A stretch of 6,923 nucleotides of DNA from Bacillota bacterium (lineage in GTDB: Bacteria > Bacillota > Sulfobacillia > RBS10-35 > JAJYVM01): NCBI GenBank assembly GCA_021792015.1, contig JAJYVM010000208.1:1-6923 (forward strand), written 5' to 3'. A program made the position numbers and the translations under genes. Under the pieces are notes generated by a model, which had not been told where the DNA came from, ran no database searches, and worked only from the letters and a program-made list of their open reading frames with translations. Position 1 is the first letter of the stretch; each line of letters begins with the position of its first letter. Positions 1 through 6,449 of the stretch are shown here, piece by piece.

Positions 1-310
1 AGATCTGACGGGCCGGACGGCTGCGGCATCGCCGCGGCCGGTGCGATCCCTCGCGCCTTCCGGCCGACCGCCGCCAGGCGCGCCGAAAGCGCCTCCAAGC
101 CGCACCAGCGTGGACCCGCCGCGCGGCCGCCACTCCATGCTGGCCGGCAGCGCCCCCGTGTGCGGACCATAACCGCTTCTTCGCGCGTCCTTCACGCGGC
201 GTGCTGGCCCGCGTTCACAAACACTGGAGGATCGCCCTTGTCCTCGTCGAAACAGTTGCGCAACCGCGTGCAGCCAGTGCTGACCACCGTCCGGCCATGG
301 GGGGCGTTCG
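1..310. other. Upstream region without a supported gene
   Basis: No coding region here is convincing. One plus frame is open from the first base to 513, but its translation is low-complexity, rich in Arg, Pro and Ala, and matches nothing I recognise. On the minus strand, GTG or ATG starts near 170-197 could open a divergent gene that leaves the left edge, but the residues are again low-complexity and I cannot name a family. A small inverted repeat (GCGGC-ATC-GCCGC) lies at 23-35. I see no clear -35/-10 pair. The transporter operon promoter should lie here if the ATPase gene is the first gene of its operon. Confidence 0.4.
226..230 (+). promoter_or_regulatory. GGAGG Shine-Dalgarno site before a TTG codon
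   Basis: A perfect GGAGG is followed after 7 nt by TTG at 238. That is ideal ribosome-site geometry, but the TTG opens a frame that is +1 relative to the ATPase gene at 311. The frame stays open to 513 (91 codons plus stop) and so overlaps the first 200 nt of the ATPase gene. The first 25 residues include the short string VRPWGAFD, and the rest is the Arg/Pro-rich out-of-frame reading of the ATPase. It could be a leader peptide or a remnant of an older gene start, or it could be chance. Confidence 0.35.
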
Positions 311-1441
311 ATGGCGCCGGTTCGCCTCGCCAGAATTTCCAAGGCCTTCGGCACCGTGCGAGCCTTGGACGACGTATCCCTGGACATCGCCGACGGGCAG
401 CTGATGGTGCTGCTCGGCCCGTCCGGGTGCGGCAAGACGACCCTCCTGCGGTCCGTGGCCGGATTGGAGACCACGGATGCGGGCGACATCTTCATCGCCG
501 ACCGCCGCATTAACGACGTACCCGCCCACCGGCGCAACGTCGCGATGGTGTTTCAGAGCTACGCGCTGTACCCGAACCTCACCGTTTCCGAGAACGTCGC
601 CTTCCCCCTTCGGGCCAGGCGCGTGCCCGCCAAGGAGGTCGCCGAGCGCGTCCGTGCGGCCGCCGAACGGGTGGGTGTGCAGGACTTGCTCACGCGGCGG
701 CCCGGCCAGCTATCGGGCGGCCAGCGCCAGCGGGTGGCCATCGCCCGCGCCATTGTGCGGGAGCCCGAGGTGTTCCTGATGGATGAGCCCCTCTCGAACC
801 TCGACGCGCAGCTGCGCGCGCACATGCGCGCCGAGATCACCCGTCTCCAGCGGCGGCTTGGAACGACCACGGTCCTGGTGACGCACGACCAGATCGAGGC
901 CATGACCATGGGCGACCGCATCACAGTGATGCACCAGGGTCGCATCCAACAGACCGGCAGCCCGGTCGATATCTACCTGCACCCCGCCAACACCTTTGTG
1001 GCGGGCTTTGTGGGCTCGCCGCCCATGAATCTGGTTCCGGCCCGCGTGGCCCTGCGGGCGGGACAGAGCGGTCTCGCGCTCGGCGGGCAGGGGGAGGGGT
1101 GGATCGACCTGCCAGCGGCCGCACGGCCGGCACTGGCACGCGCCGAAGCCGTCATCGTGGGCGTGCGTCCGGAGGATCTCGCGCTCGTCCCGGTGGGTAC
1201 GGGCCTCGCGGCCGGGCGGGTGGACCTGGTCGAGTACCTTGGCTCGGACACGCTGGTCACCGTCGTCGGGGGCGGGACGGAGTGGATGCTGAAGCTGAGC
1301 GGGGGGCCGCGGGTCACGCCGCAGGAGCAGGTTGCACTCGCCGCCCCACCGGAGCGCGTCTACCTCTTCCGCTACGGCGACGGCGGCGATCTGATCGGCA
1401 CGCTCGGCGAGCTCGGCTCCGCCGCGCCCGCGGCGGGCTGA
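311..1441 (+). CDS. MalK/UgpC/MsmX-type sugar ABC importer ATPase
   Basis: This is the cytoplasmic ATPase subunit that powers a CUT1 carbohydrate importer; it dimerises under the two permeases. All the ABC motifs are intact in the 376 residues: Walker A GPSGCGKTT at 36-44, Q-loop Gln82 in VFQSYALYP, signature LSGGQ at 134-138, Walker B ending in Asp158-Glu159, D-loop SNLD at 162-165, and H-loop His192 in VTHDQIEAMT. FVGSPPMN (233-240) and the later GVRPED (284-289) and VEYLGSDTLV mark the MalK-type regulatory/TOBE domain, and the length is normal for that family. The ATG follows a run of six G at 299-304 with a 6-nt spacer. The gene is first in the operon, before the binding protein, whereas ugp and mal type operons often have the ATPase last or apart. 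The substrate cannot be told from the ATPase, because members of this family often serve several importers. Confidence 0.96.
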   Translation: MAPVRLARISKAFGTVRALDDVSLDIADGQLMVLLGPSGCGKTTLLRSVAGLETTDAGDIFIADRRINDVPAHRRNVAMVFQSYALYPNLTVSENVAFPLRARRVPAKEVAERVRAAAERVGVQDLLTRRPGQLSGGQRQRVAIARAIVREPEVFLMDEPLSNLDAQLRAHMRAEITRLQRRLGTTTVLVTHDQIEAMTMGDRITVMHQGRIQQTGSPVDIYLHPANTFVAGFVGSPPMNLVPARVALRAGQSGLALGGQGEGWIDLPAAARPALARAEAVIVGVRPEDLALVPVGTGLAAGRVDLVEYLGSDTLVTVVGGGTEWMLKLSGGPRVTPQEQVALAAPPERVYLFRYGDGGDLIGTLGELGSAAPAAG

Positions 1442-1450
1442 GGGGCGGGG

Positions 1451-1500
1451 GCGGGCCGGAGCGGGCCGTGACGGCCCGGAGCGGGCCAGGTCGGGCCGGG
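1451..1500 (+). repeat. Tandem 10-bp repeat, block 1 (GCGGGCCGGA type)
   Basis: Five consecutive 10-bp units lie in register: GCGGGCCGGA, GCGGGCCGTG, ACGGCCCGGA, GCGGGCCAGG and TCGGGCCGGG. The core GGGCC is kept in four of five units and inverted in the third (GGCCC). The block sits just after the ATPase stop codon and before a second 10-bp repeat block. One helical turn per unit would place all copies on the same face of the DNA. It could be a protein-binding array, a structured intergenic RNA, or replication slippage. Confidence 0.75.
1462..1478 (+). other. Perfect inverted repeat between ATPase and binding-protein genes
   Basis: CGGGCCGTGACGGCCCG is an 8-bp perfect inverted repeat around one central G. 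As RNA it would fold into a 6-bp all-GC stem with a 5-nt GUGAC loop. No T-run follows, so it does not look like a classical terminator. Intergenic hairpins upstream of binding-protein genes can set the mRNA ratio between a scarce ATPase and an abundant binding protein; applying that here is inference. It could equally be an operator. Confidence 0.55.
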
Positions 1501-1515
1501 GACAAGGGTTTCGCG

Positions 1516-1555
1516 CGATCCAGCACGATCCGGCACGATCCAGCAGGGTCCACTA
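1516..1555 (+). repeat. Tandem 10-bp repeat, block 2 (CGATCCAGCA)
   Basis: CGATCCAGCA, CGATCCGGCA and CGATCCAGCA are three head-to-tail copies with one substitution. A degenerate fourth unit, GGGTCCACTA, runs directly into the ribosome site of the binding-protein gene. The period equals that of block 1 although the unit sequence differs. The position, about 17-56 nt upstream of a translation start, suits control of transcription or translation of the binding protein. No function is known to me for this repeat. Confidence 0.8.
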
Positions 1556-1563
1556 GGGGAGGG
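1556..1563 (+). promoter_or_regulatory. Strong ribosome-binding site selecting a TTG start
   Basis: GGGGAGGG is followed by an 8-nt spacer and TTG at 1572. The in-frame ATG at 1587 would lie 23 nt away, too far from this site, so TTG 1572 is the better start. Both choices keep the lipoprotein signal peptide. Confidence 0.75.
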
Positions 1564-1571
1564 AACGGGCT

Positions 1572-2912
1572 TTGCGATCGAAGAGCATGCGCTCCGTGCT
1601 GGCCGCGGTCGGCGCCTTCGCGCTGCTGGCCGCAGGGTGCGGCGGTGCCGCGGCGCCGGCCTCGACGGGCGCCTCGGGGTCGACTGGCAGCACCAGCGGC
1701 AGCGCCAGCAGCAGCGCCCAGGCCGGCTCCAAGACGGTCGCCTTCGACTTCGACTACCCGGTCGGCGTCTCGGGCCCCTTGGCGACGATCATGACGAACC
1801 TGGTGAACCAGTTCAACAGCACGCACCCGGGCATCAAGGTGACGCCGGTGTTCGCCGGCAGCTACCAGCAGACGCTCGCCAAGGTCGAGACGGGCATCCA
1901 GGCCGGCAACCCACCGCCCGTCGCCGTGCTGAACCACACGGCCGTGTTCGACCTGCTCCACCTGCAGGCCATCCAGCCCCTGGACAGCATCGTGCAGCAG
2001 GGCGACTTCTACCCCGCCATGCTGAAGCCTGAGGTCCAGGGCCACTACTGGAGCGTCCCCTTCCAGCGCTCCACCGTCGTCCTCTACTACAACAAGACCC
2101 TCTTCCAGAAGGCGGGCCTCGATCCGAGCCACGGCCCGACCACGCTGAGCCAGCTGGTCTCCGACGCGCAGACGATCCAGCAGAAGACCGGGGTCACGGG
2201 CATTGAGATCCCCTCGGACGGCACGGTTTACTGGGAGTTCCAGCCCTTCGCCATCGACCAGGGCAGCAACCTGGCCGGCAACAACGGCACGACGACCTAC
2301 TTCAACTCGCCGGCCGTCGAGAAGGGCCTGCAGTTCTGGATGGACCTCTCGCACAAGTACAAGGTCGAGCCCGCGGGCATCCTGCCCTGGAACACGGTCC
2401 CCAACGACTTCGAGGCCGAGAAGACCGCGATGATCGTCCACAGCAGCGGCAGCCTGGCCTCGATCCTGCAGAACTCGAAGTTCCAGGTCGGCGCCTCCTT
2501 CATGCCCAAGGGCACGGCCACCGACGTCACCAACCTCGGCGGCGGCGACTTCTACCTCATGAAGGGGATCTCGCCCTCCGTGCAAACGGCGGCCATCACC
2601 TTCATCAAGTGGATGACCGCGCCGGATCAGGCGGCGAGCTGGAGCATGCAGACCGGTTACATCGCCGTGTCGCCGGCCGACTACAAGGTCCCGGCCATGG
2701 TCGCCTACACGAAGAAGTACCCACAGGCGCTGGTGGCGCCGGCCCAGCTCCAGTACGCGGAGCCCGAGCTCTCCACCTATCAGCTGAATCAGGTCCAGGA
2801 CATCTTCGATAGCGCGGTGCAGTCCGTGCTCGACGGCCAGTCCCCGATCAAGACCGCCCTGGACAAGGCCCAGCAGCAAGCCCAGGCCGTCCTGGCCCCA
2901 TACAAGACCTAG
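1572..2912 (+). CDS. ABC importer solute-binding lipoprotein, UgpB-like
   Basis: This extracytoplasmic receptor captures the solute and delivers it to the two permeases encoded downstream. The 446 residues begin with a short basic stretch, a hydrophobic segment and the lipobox LAAGC with Cys23 as the lipidated residue. A Gly/Ser/Ala/Thr tether runs to about residue 53. The mature domain has features of the UgpB-like family of extracellular solute-binding proteins: YPVGVSGPL (62-70), FNSTHPGIKV (81-90), IQAGNPP (109-115), VPFQRSTVVLYYNKTLF (162-178), GGGDFYLMKG (323-332) and TGYIAVSP (361-368). Length is normal for the family. The start is TTG 1572, set by the GGGGAGGG site; ATG 1587 is the alternative. 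Two TAG stops stand in tandem at the end. The ligand cannot be read from the sequence: glycerol-3-phosphate, its diesters, oligosaccharides or polyols are all possible. Confidence 0.93.
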   Translation: MRSKSMRSVLAAVGAFALLAAGCGGAAAPASTGASGSTGSTSGSASSSAQAGSKTVAFDFDYPVGVSGPLATIMTNLVNQFNSTHPGIKVTPVFAGSYQQTLAKVETGIQAGNPPPVAVLNHTAVFDLLHLQAIQPLDSIVQQGDFYPAMLKPEVQGHYWSVPFQRSTVVLYYNKTLFQKAGLDPSHGPTTLSQLVSDAQTIQQKTGVTGIEIPSDGTVYWEFQPFAIDQGSNLAGNNGTTTYFNSPAVEKGLQFWMDLSHKYKVEPAGILPWNTVPNDFEAEKTAMIVHSSGSLASILQNSKFQVGASFMPKGTATDVTNLGGGDFYLMKGISPSVQTAAITFIKWMTAPDQAASWSMQTGYIAVSPADYKVPAMVAYTKKYPQALVAPAQLQYAEPELSTYQLNQVQDIFDSAVQSVLDGQSPIKTALDKAQQQAQAVLAPYKT

Positions 2913-2956
2913 TAGCGGCGACTCAAGCAGCCAAGCCGGGCGCCAAAAGGGTGTGG

Positions 2957-3907
2957 ATGTCCACGACCGTCGTCAGCGAGGCTGAGCCCGAGCCGCAGCC
3001 CGGGGGACCGGCTCAGCCGGCCCCCCGGCGGCGGCGCCCCTTCACCGTCCTCGGCCCCTATGCGGTGCTGGCGCTGCCGGCCGCGCTGGTGGTGGGCTTC
3101 GTCGCCATCCCCATCGTGCAGACGGCCGTCCGGAGCTTTGACCTGCTGGGCGTCCGCGGCCAGGTCACCGGCTTCGGCGGCCTCTCGAACTACCGTGCGC
3201 TCTTCAGCCAGCCGCTCTTTCTCATTTCGCTGAAGAACACGCTCGTGTATGCCGCGGCCTCGGTGGTGCTGTGCGTCGTGGTGGCATGGCTGCTCGCGCA
3301 GCTGCTCTCGGCGCGGTTCGGCGCCTCGCGCCCCCTGCTCGTCTCGGTCTTCTCGCCGACCGTCATGCCCATGATCGCCGCGGCCAACATCTGGCTCTAC
3401 TTCCTCGCGCCCCGGATCGGCCTCTTCGGCCAGCTCCTCGGCGCCATCGGCGTGCACGGCAGCAATCTCCTCGGCGAGCCCGGCAGCGCGCTCGGGGTGC
3501 TGGTCGCCCTCTTCGTCTGGAAGTTTGCGCCCTATTTCGCCCTGTTCATCATGGCCGGCCTGCAGGCCATCCCGCAGAGCGTGCGCGAGGCCCTGCGCAC
3601 GGAGGACCCGACGGGCCGGTACGCCTTCCGCCGCGTCGTGCTGCCCATGCTGGCCCCGATGCTGGCCTTCGTCACAACCATGGCGCTGCTCTACTCGGTG
3701 GAGACCATCGACTCGGTGTACGTGCTGACCCAGGGCGGACCGAACAACGGCACAAGCCTCGTGATGTACTACCTCTACCAGCTCGGCTTCAACTACTTCT
3801 CCTGGGGGCCGGCCGCCGCCCTCTCGGCGCTGCTGATGGCCAGCCTGTCCACCCTGTCCGGCCTGTCCCTGATCGGGCTGGAGCGGAGGGCCTTCCATTG
3901 GCAGTGA
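2957..3907 (+). CDS. Sugar ABC importer permease, UgpA/MalF-type (first permease)
   Basis: One of two membrane subunits forming the import channel; it starts 44 nt after the binding-protein stop. ATG 2957 lies 5 nt after AAGGG, while GTG 2951 (two codons earlier) abuts the same site and is less likely. In the 316-residue protein a basic cytoplasmic tail with four Arg precedes six predicted membrane helices at about 33-57, 94-118, 127-151, 177-202, 231-256 and 284-309. The segment LTQGGPNNGTSLVMYYLYQ before the last helix is typical of this subunit. The cytoplasmic EAA loop (211-230, EALRTEDPTG...LP) is recognisable, but the usual Asp-Gly pair at its centre is Glu-Asp (216-217), so the conserved glycine that helps dock the ATPase is missing. 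The frame is intact, and the partner permease has a normal EAA loop. Confidence 0.93.
   Translation: MSTTVVSEAEPEPQPGGPAQPAPRRRRPFTVLGPYAVLALPAALVVGFVAIPIVQTAVRSFDLLGVRGQVTGFGGLSNYRALFSQPLFLISLKNTLVYAAASVVLCVVVAWLLAQLLSARFGASRPLLVSVFSPTVMPMIAAANIWLYFLAPRIGLFGQLLGAIGVHGSNLLGEPGSALGVLVALFVWKFAPYFALFIMAGLQAIPQSVREALRTEDPTGRYAFRRVVLPMLAPMLAFVTTMALLYSVETIDSVYVLTQGGPNNGTSLVMYYLYQLGFNYFSWGPAAALSALLMASLSTLSGLSLIGLERRAFHWQ
3885..3890 (+). promoter_or_regulatory. Ribosome-binding site inside first permease, selecting a TTG start
   Basis: GGAGGG within the last codons of the first permease gene is followed by a 7-nt spacer and TTG at 3898. The alternative GTG at 3904 would have a 13-nt spacer. The site supports translational coupling of the two permeases, which are needed in equal amounts. 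Confidence 0.7.
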
Positions 3908-4689
3908 GCCGGCGCCACCCCCTCACCGTCCTCGCCCTCGGCTTCGTCGCCGTCATCTGGGGCTTCCCGACCCTGTGGGTGCTCTATGCGACCTTCGCCT
4001 CGCCGCGGGGCGGCTTCACGCTCGGCAACCTGGCCGAAGCGTTCGCGTCCGCCCCCTTTGCCCAGTACGCCGTCAACACCGTGCTCATCGTGGGCGGCCT
4101 GCTGATCATGCAGACGATCTTCGGCGCCTTGGTCGGCTTCGTGCTCGCCCGCTACGACTTCCCGGGCAAGTCACTCATTACCGGCCTTTTCCTGCTGCAG
4201 ATCGTGGTGCCGGTGTACGCCATCCTGATCCAGGAGTACGAGATCGTCCAGGGCCTGCACATGCTGAACACCAAGACCGGCATCATGCTGCCGTACCTGG
4301 TCTCGGGGATCGCCGTGCTGTCCTTTCGCCAGGCCTTCCGCGCCGTGCCCCGCGAGCTGGAGGAGGCCGCGCGGCTGGACGGCTACGACACCATCGGCGT
4401 GTTCCTGCGCGTCTACCTGCCGCGGGCCGTGCCCGCCGCCCTGGCGTTTGCCGTGATCTCGGTCACCTACCATTGGACCGACTTCCTGTGGCCGCTGATC
4501 GTCACGAACACGGCCAGCGCCCGCCCCATCGTGGTGGGCCTCGCCATGGTCGCGGAGGCCAGCGAGTCGGGGCTGCAGTGGAACCTGCTGGCCGCGGCCA
4601 CAGCGATCGTGATCATCCCGGTGCTGGTGGTCTTCGCCTCCGGCACGCGCCGCATCCTGTCCGCGTTCGCCTCGACCTTCGACTGGTAG
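3898..4689 (+). CDS. Sugar ABC importer permease, UgpE/MalG-type (second permease)
   Basis: Second channel-forming subunit, 263 residues. Its TTG start lies inside the first permease gene, so the two reading frames overlap by 10 nt (3898-3907), and GGAGGG sits 7 nt upstream. Although the frame stays open far upstream, that extension only shadows the first permease. Six hydrophobic helices are seen at about 9-33, 57-83, 92-112, 127-147, 178-200 and 228-249. The EAA loop is canonical at 156-175 (EAARLDGYDT...YLP), with Asp161-Gly162 present, in contrast to the first permease. Family features include PRELEEAARLDG, WTDFLWPLIV and the WNLLAAATAIVIIPVLVVF terminal helix. It is the last gene of the operon; a palindrome-rich gap follows. 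Confidence 0.94.
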   Translation: MAVSRRHPLTVLALGFVAVIWGFPTLWVLYATFASPRGGFTLGNLAEAFASAPFAQYAVNTVLIVGGLLIMQTIFGALVGFVLARYDFPGKSLITGLFLLQIVVPVYAILIQEYEIVQGLHMLNTKTGIMLPYLVSGIAVLSFRQAFRAVPRELEEAARLDGYDTIGVFLRVYLPRAVPAALAFAVISVTYHWTDFLWPLIVTNTASARPIVVGLAMVAEASESGLQWNLLAAATAIVIIPVLVVFASGTRRILSAFASTFDW

Positions 4690-4693
4690 CGCC

Positions 4694-4746
4694 GCGAGGC
4701 GTGCGCCTCGCCCTCGATCCGGCCCCGCGGCACCCGTCCGGACGGG
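4694..4746. terminator. Palindromic convergent intergenic region, possible bidirectional terminator
   Basis: The 70-nt gap between two convergent gene ends holds GCGAGGC-GTGC-GCCTCGC (4694-4711), a 7-bp perfect GC stem with a 4-nt loop. It also holds CCCGTCCGGACGGG (4733-4746), a perfect 14-bp palindrome, and GGACGTCC lies at 4753-4760. Their place after both stop codons suits transcription termination from either side. No T-run follows either hairpin, so intrinsic termination would be non-canonical. The palindromes could also act as mRNA 3'-end protection. Confidence 0.45.
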
Positions 4747-4759
4747 GCGGCCGGACGTC

Positions 4760-5557
4760 CTACCTGGCCGGCAGCACGGCCGCGGCCGCGGCACGGGCAC
4801 GGGCGGCGACGGCGAAGGGGTCGAGCGACCAGAGCCCCGGGTCGAACAGCTCCACCGACGCCGGCCCGTCCCAGCCCGCCCCCGCGAGGCCGGCCAGGGT
4901 CGCCGCGATCGCGAGGCTGCCCTCGCCCGGCAGGCAGCGGTCCGCGTCGACCGCCTGCGAAGGCTCGACCCCGGGGCGCAGGTCGGCGAGGTGGACGATG
5001 GCCAGGCGGCCCGCCGCGCTGCCGCCGAGGCCGCCGCCGCTCAGCCCGAGGTGGAAGGTGTCGACCACGAGGTCGGCGTGCTCGCTGGCCGCGGCCACCT
5101 GCTCCGCTTCGGCCGGGCTGCGGACCGTGCTGTCCGCGAAGCCGAGAAACTCCACACCCATGCGCACCCCGGCGGCGCGGGCCAGGGGATCGAGGCGGGC
5201 GAGGGCCTCACTCGCGCGCTGCAGCCGGTCCGGCCGCGCCGCGGCCTCGGCCGAGCGCGCGGGCACCACGATCACGTGCGGGCAGCCGAGGGCCGCCGCC
5301 CACTCCGCCTGGCGGCGGAAGGACTCCCCGGCTGCCGGGCCCGGGAGGTCGAACCCCTCCACCGAGTTGACACTGAGCGTCTGCAGCCCCGCGGCGGCAA
5401 TCCGGGACGCCAGGGCCGCGGGCGTGGTCTCCGTGAAGAGGGCGGCCATGGCCGGCGCCCGCAGCTCGACCAGCGTGAAGCCCGCGCTGCCGGCCGCCTC
5501 CAGGGCCGCCGGCAGCGGTGTGGTCATGATGGTGGCGAGGTTCAGCCCCAGTCGCAT
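4760..5557 (-). CDS. Sugar phosphate isomerase/epimerase, xylose-isomerase-like TIM barrel
   Basis: Predicted cytoplasmic metal-dependent isomerase or epimerase acting on a sugar or keto-polyol, of the AP-endonuclease-2/IolE-IolI type fold. The 265 residues are normal for a single-domain member. The metal ligands expected for the fold all seem present: Glu136 (GVEFLG), Asp166 (VVDTFHLG, with His169), His189 (VHLADL) and Glu236 (SVELFDP). The substrate-side GEG loop (211-213) is preceded by Asp205 and Arg207. The start is the ATG giving MRLGLNLATI, with a GGGGGAG/GGGAGAG site 7-9 nt upstream. The frame continues upstream through the phosphatase gene, but that extension reads as shadow sequence. 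It follows the phosphatase gene by 73 nt on the same strand, suggesting one transcript. The exact substrate cannot be assigned; inosose, ribulose or tagatose type sugars are candidates. Confidence 0.88.
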   Translation of the reverse strand: MRLGLNLATIMTTPLPAALEAAGSAGFTLVELRAPAMAALFTETTPAALASRIAAAGLQTLSVNSVEGFDLPGPAAGESFRRQAEWAAALGCPHVIVVPARSAEAAARPDRLQRASEALARLDPLARAAGVRMGVEFLGFADSTVRSPAEAEQVAAASEHADLVVDTFHLGLSGGGLGGSAAGRLAIVHLADLRPGVEPSQAVDADRCLPGEGSLAIAATLAGLAGAGWDGPASVELFDPGLWSLDPFAVAARARAAAAAVLPAR

Positions 5558-5630
5558 TCGGTTGCTCTCCCCCTGTTGCCCCTTGCGCTGTCGTTGCGAA
5601 ATCGGTTGCAGGGCATGGATCGCCGGCGCT

Positions 5631-6449
5631 TCAGGCGTGGAGCGACCCGCCCTCAAGCCCAGCCAGCCGCTGCCGCAGAAGCGTGCAGGCCGCGGGGGCG
5701 CCGGCCAGCATCGGGCCGCCGCCGAAGAGGTCGAACGCGGCGGTGCCGCTCCAGCCCGTGACCTCGCCCCCGGCCTCCGCGACCAGCAGGCACCCGGCGG
5801 CGACATCCCAGGGGTGCGGGCCGACGTGGACGACGGCGTCCGCCCGGCCGGCGGCGACCTCGGCGGTGGCCAGGGCCCCGGAGCCAAGCATGCGGAGGGT
5901 CGCCCCCTGGCGATCGACGAATGCGGCCAGCTCGGGCAGTCCCGGCCAGGGCTTGCCGCCCGGCAGCTCGCAGAGGACCAGCCCGCCGGAGATTCCGGCC
6001 GGGCGCCGCTTGACGCGCATGGTGATGCCGTTCAGCGTCGCGCCGCGCCCGCGGACGGCGAGGAAGCGCTCCCCCCGGTACGGGTCGACGATGGCGGCGG
6101 CGACGGCGCGCCCCGCGTGCAGCACGGCCAGGGAGGAGCACGCGATCGGCAGGCCGTTGGCGTAGTTCGTCGTGCCGTCGACCGGGTCGACGACCCACTG
6201 CCAGGGGCCGCCGCCGCTGGTTCCGGCCTCCTCGCCGAGAAAGGCGTGGTCGGGGAAGCGCGCGGCCACCATGCGCCGCATCTCGGCCTCGATGGCCCGG
6301 TCGACGGGCGTGACGAGGTCGTGGGGGCTCTCCTTCGGGTTGGCCTCCAGCGGCCGGGCCAACCCGGCGCGCATTTCGGCCTCGGCCAGGGTCGCCATGG
6401 ACTGGAGCAGGTCGACAATGGCCGCGACGGGGGCATCGGGCATCTCCAC
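5631..6449 (-). CDS. Inositol monophosphatase family protein
   Basis: Mg2+-dependent phosphatase that hydrolyses a phosphate monoester from inositol or a related sugar or polyol. The 272 residues carry the full family signature: DLVTPVDRAIE (44-54), GEE (72-74), WVVDPVDGTTNYANGLP (85-101) and WDVAAGCLLVAEAGG (214-228). The metal ligands Glu73, Asp88, Asp91 and Asp215 are all present, so it should be active. I chose the GTG start at 6449 because GGAGGA (plus-strand positions 6457-6462) lies 7 nt upstream. ATG 6443 and an earlier GTG at 6479 are in frame but have poorer sites. It is the first gene of a probable two-gene operon with the isomerase. HisN-type histidinol phosphatase or sugar-bisphosphatase activity are alternatives in this family, and no histidine gene is nearby. 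Confidence 0.92.
   Translation of the reverse strand: MEMPDAPVAAIVDLLQSMATLAEAEMRAGLARPLEANPKESPHDLVTPVDRAIEAEMRRMVAARFPDHAFLGEEAGTSGGGPWQWVVDPVDGTTNYANGLPIACSSLAVLHAGRAVAAAIVDPYRGERFLAVRGRGATLNGITMRVKRRPAGISGGLVLCELPGGKPWPGLPELAAFVDRQGATLRMLGSGALATAEVAAGRADAVVHVGPHPWDVAAGCLLVAEAGGEVTGWSGTAAFDLFGGGPMLAGAPAACTLLRQRLAGLEGGSLHA

Noticed and set aside
1..200. Possible divergent regulator gene leaving the left edge on the minus strand
   Set aside because: Starts near 170-197 exist, but no helix-turn-helix or family motif can be read in any frame and the visible residues are low-complexity.
1314..2879. A 521-codon open frame on the minus strand across the whole binding-protein gene
   Set aside because: It is antisense to a clear lipoprotein gene with family motifs. 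The translation is dominated by Arg, Gly, Leu, Val and Asp as expected for a GC-rich shadow frame, and I see no domain.
3271..3897. Upstream extension of the second permease giving a 472-residue protein
   Set aside because: The extra 200 or so residues are the out-of-frame reading of the first permease. The TTG at 3898 with GGAGGG 7 nt upstream is a far better start.
2909..3898. A 329-codon minus-strand frame across the first permease, rich in His, Gln, Glu and Arg
   Set aside because: It is the complement of membrane-helix codons, which reads as charged residues on the other strand. No family motif is present.
5558..5887. N-terminal extension of the TIM-barrel isomerase into the phosphatase gene
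   Set aside because: The extension is Pro/Arg/Ala-rich shadow of the phosphatase 3' end, and the barrel begins naturally at MRLGLNLATI with its own ribosome site.
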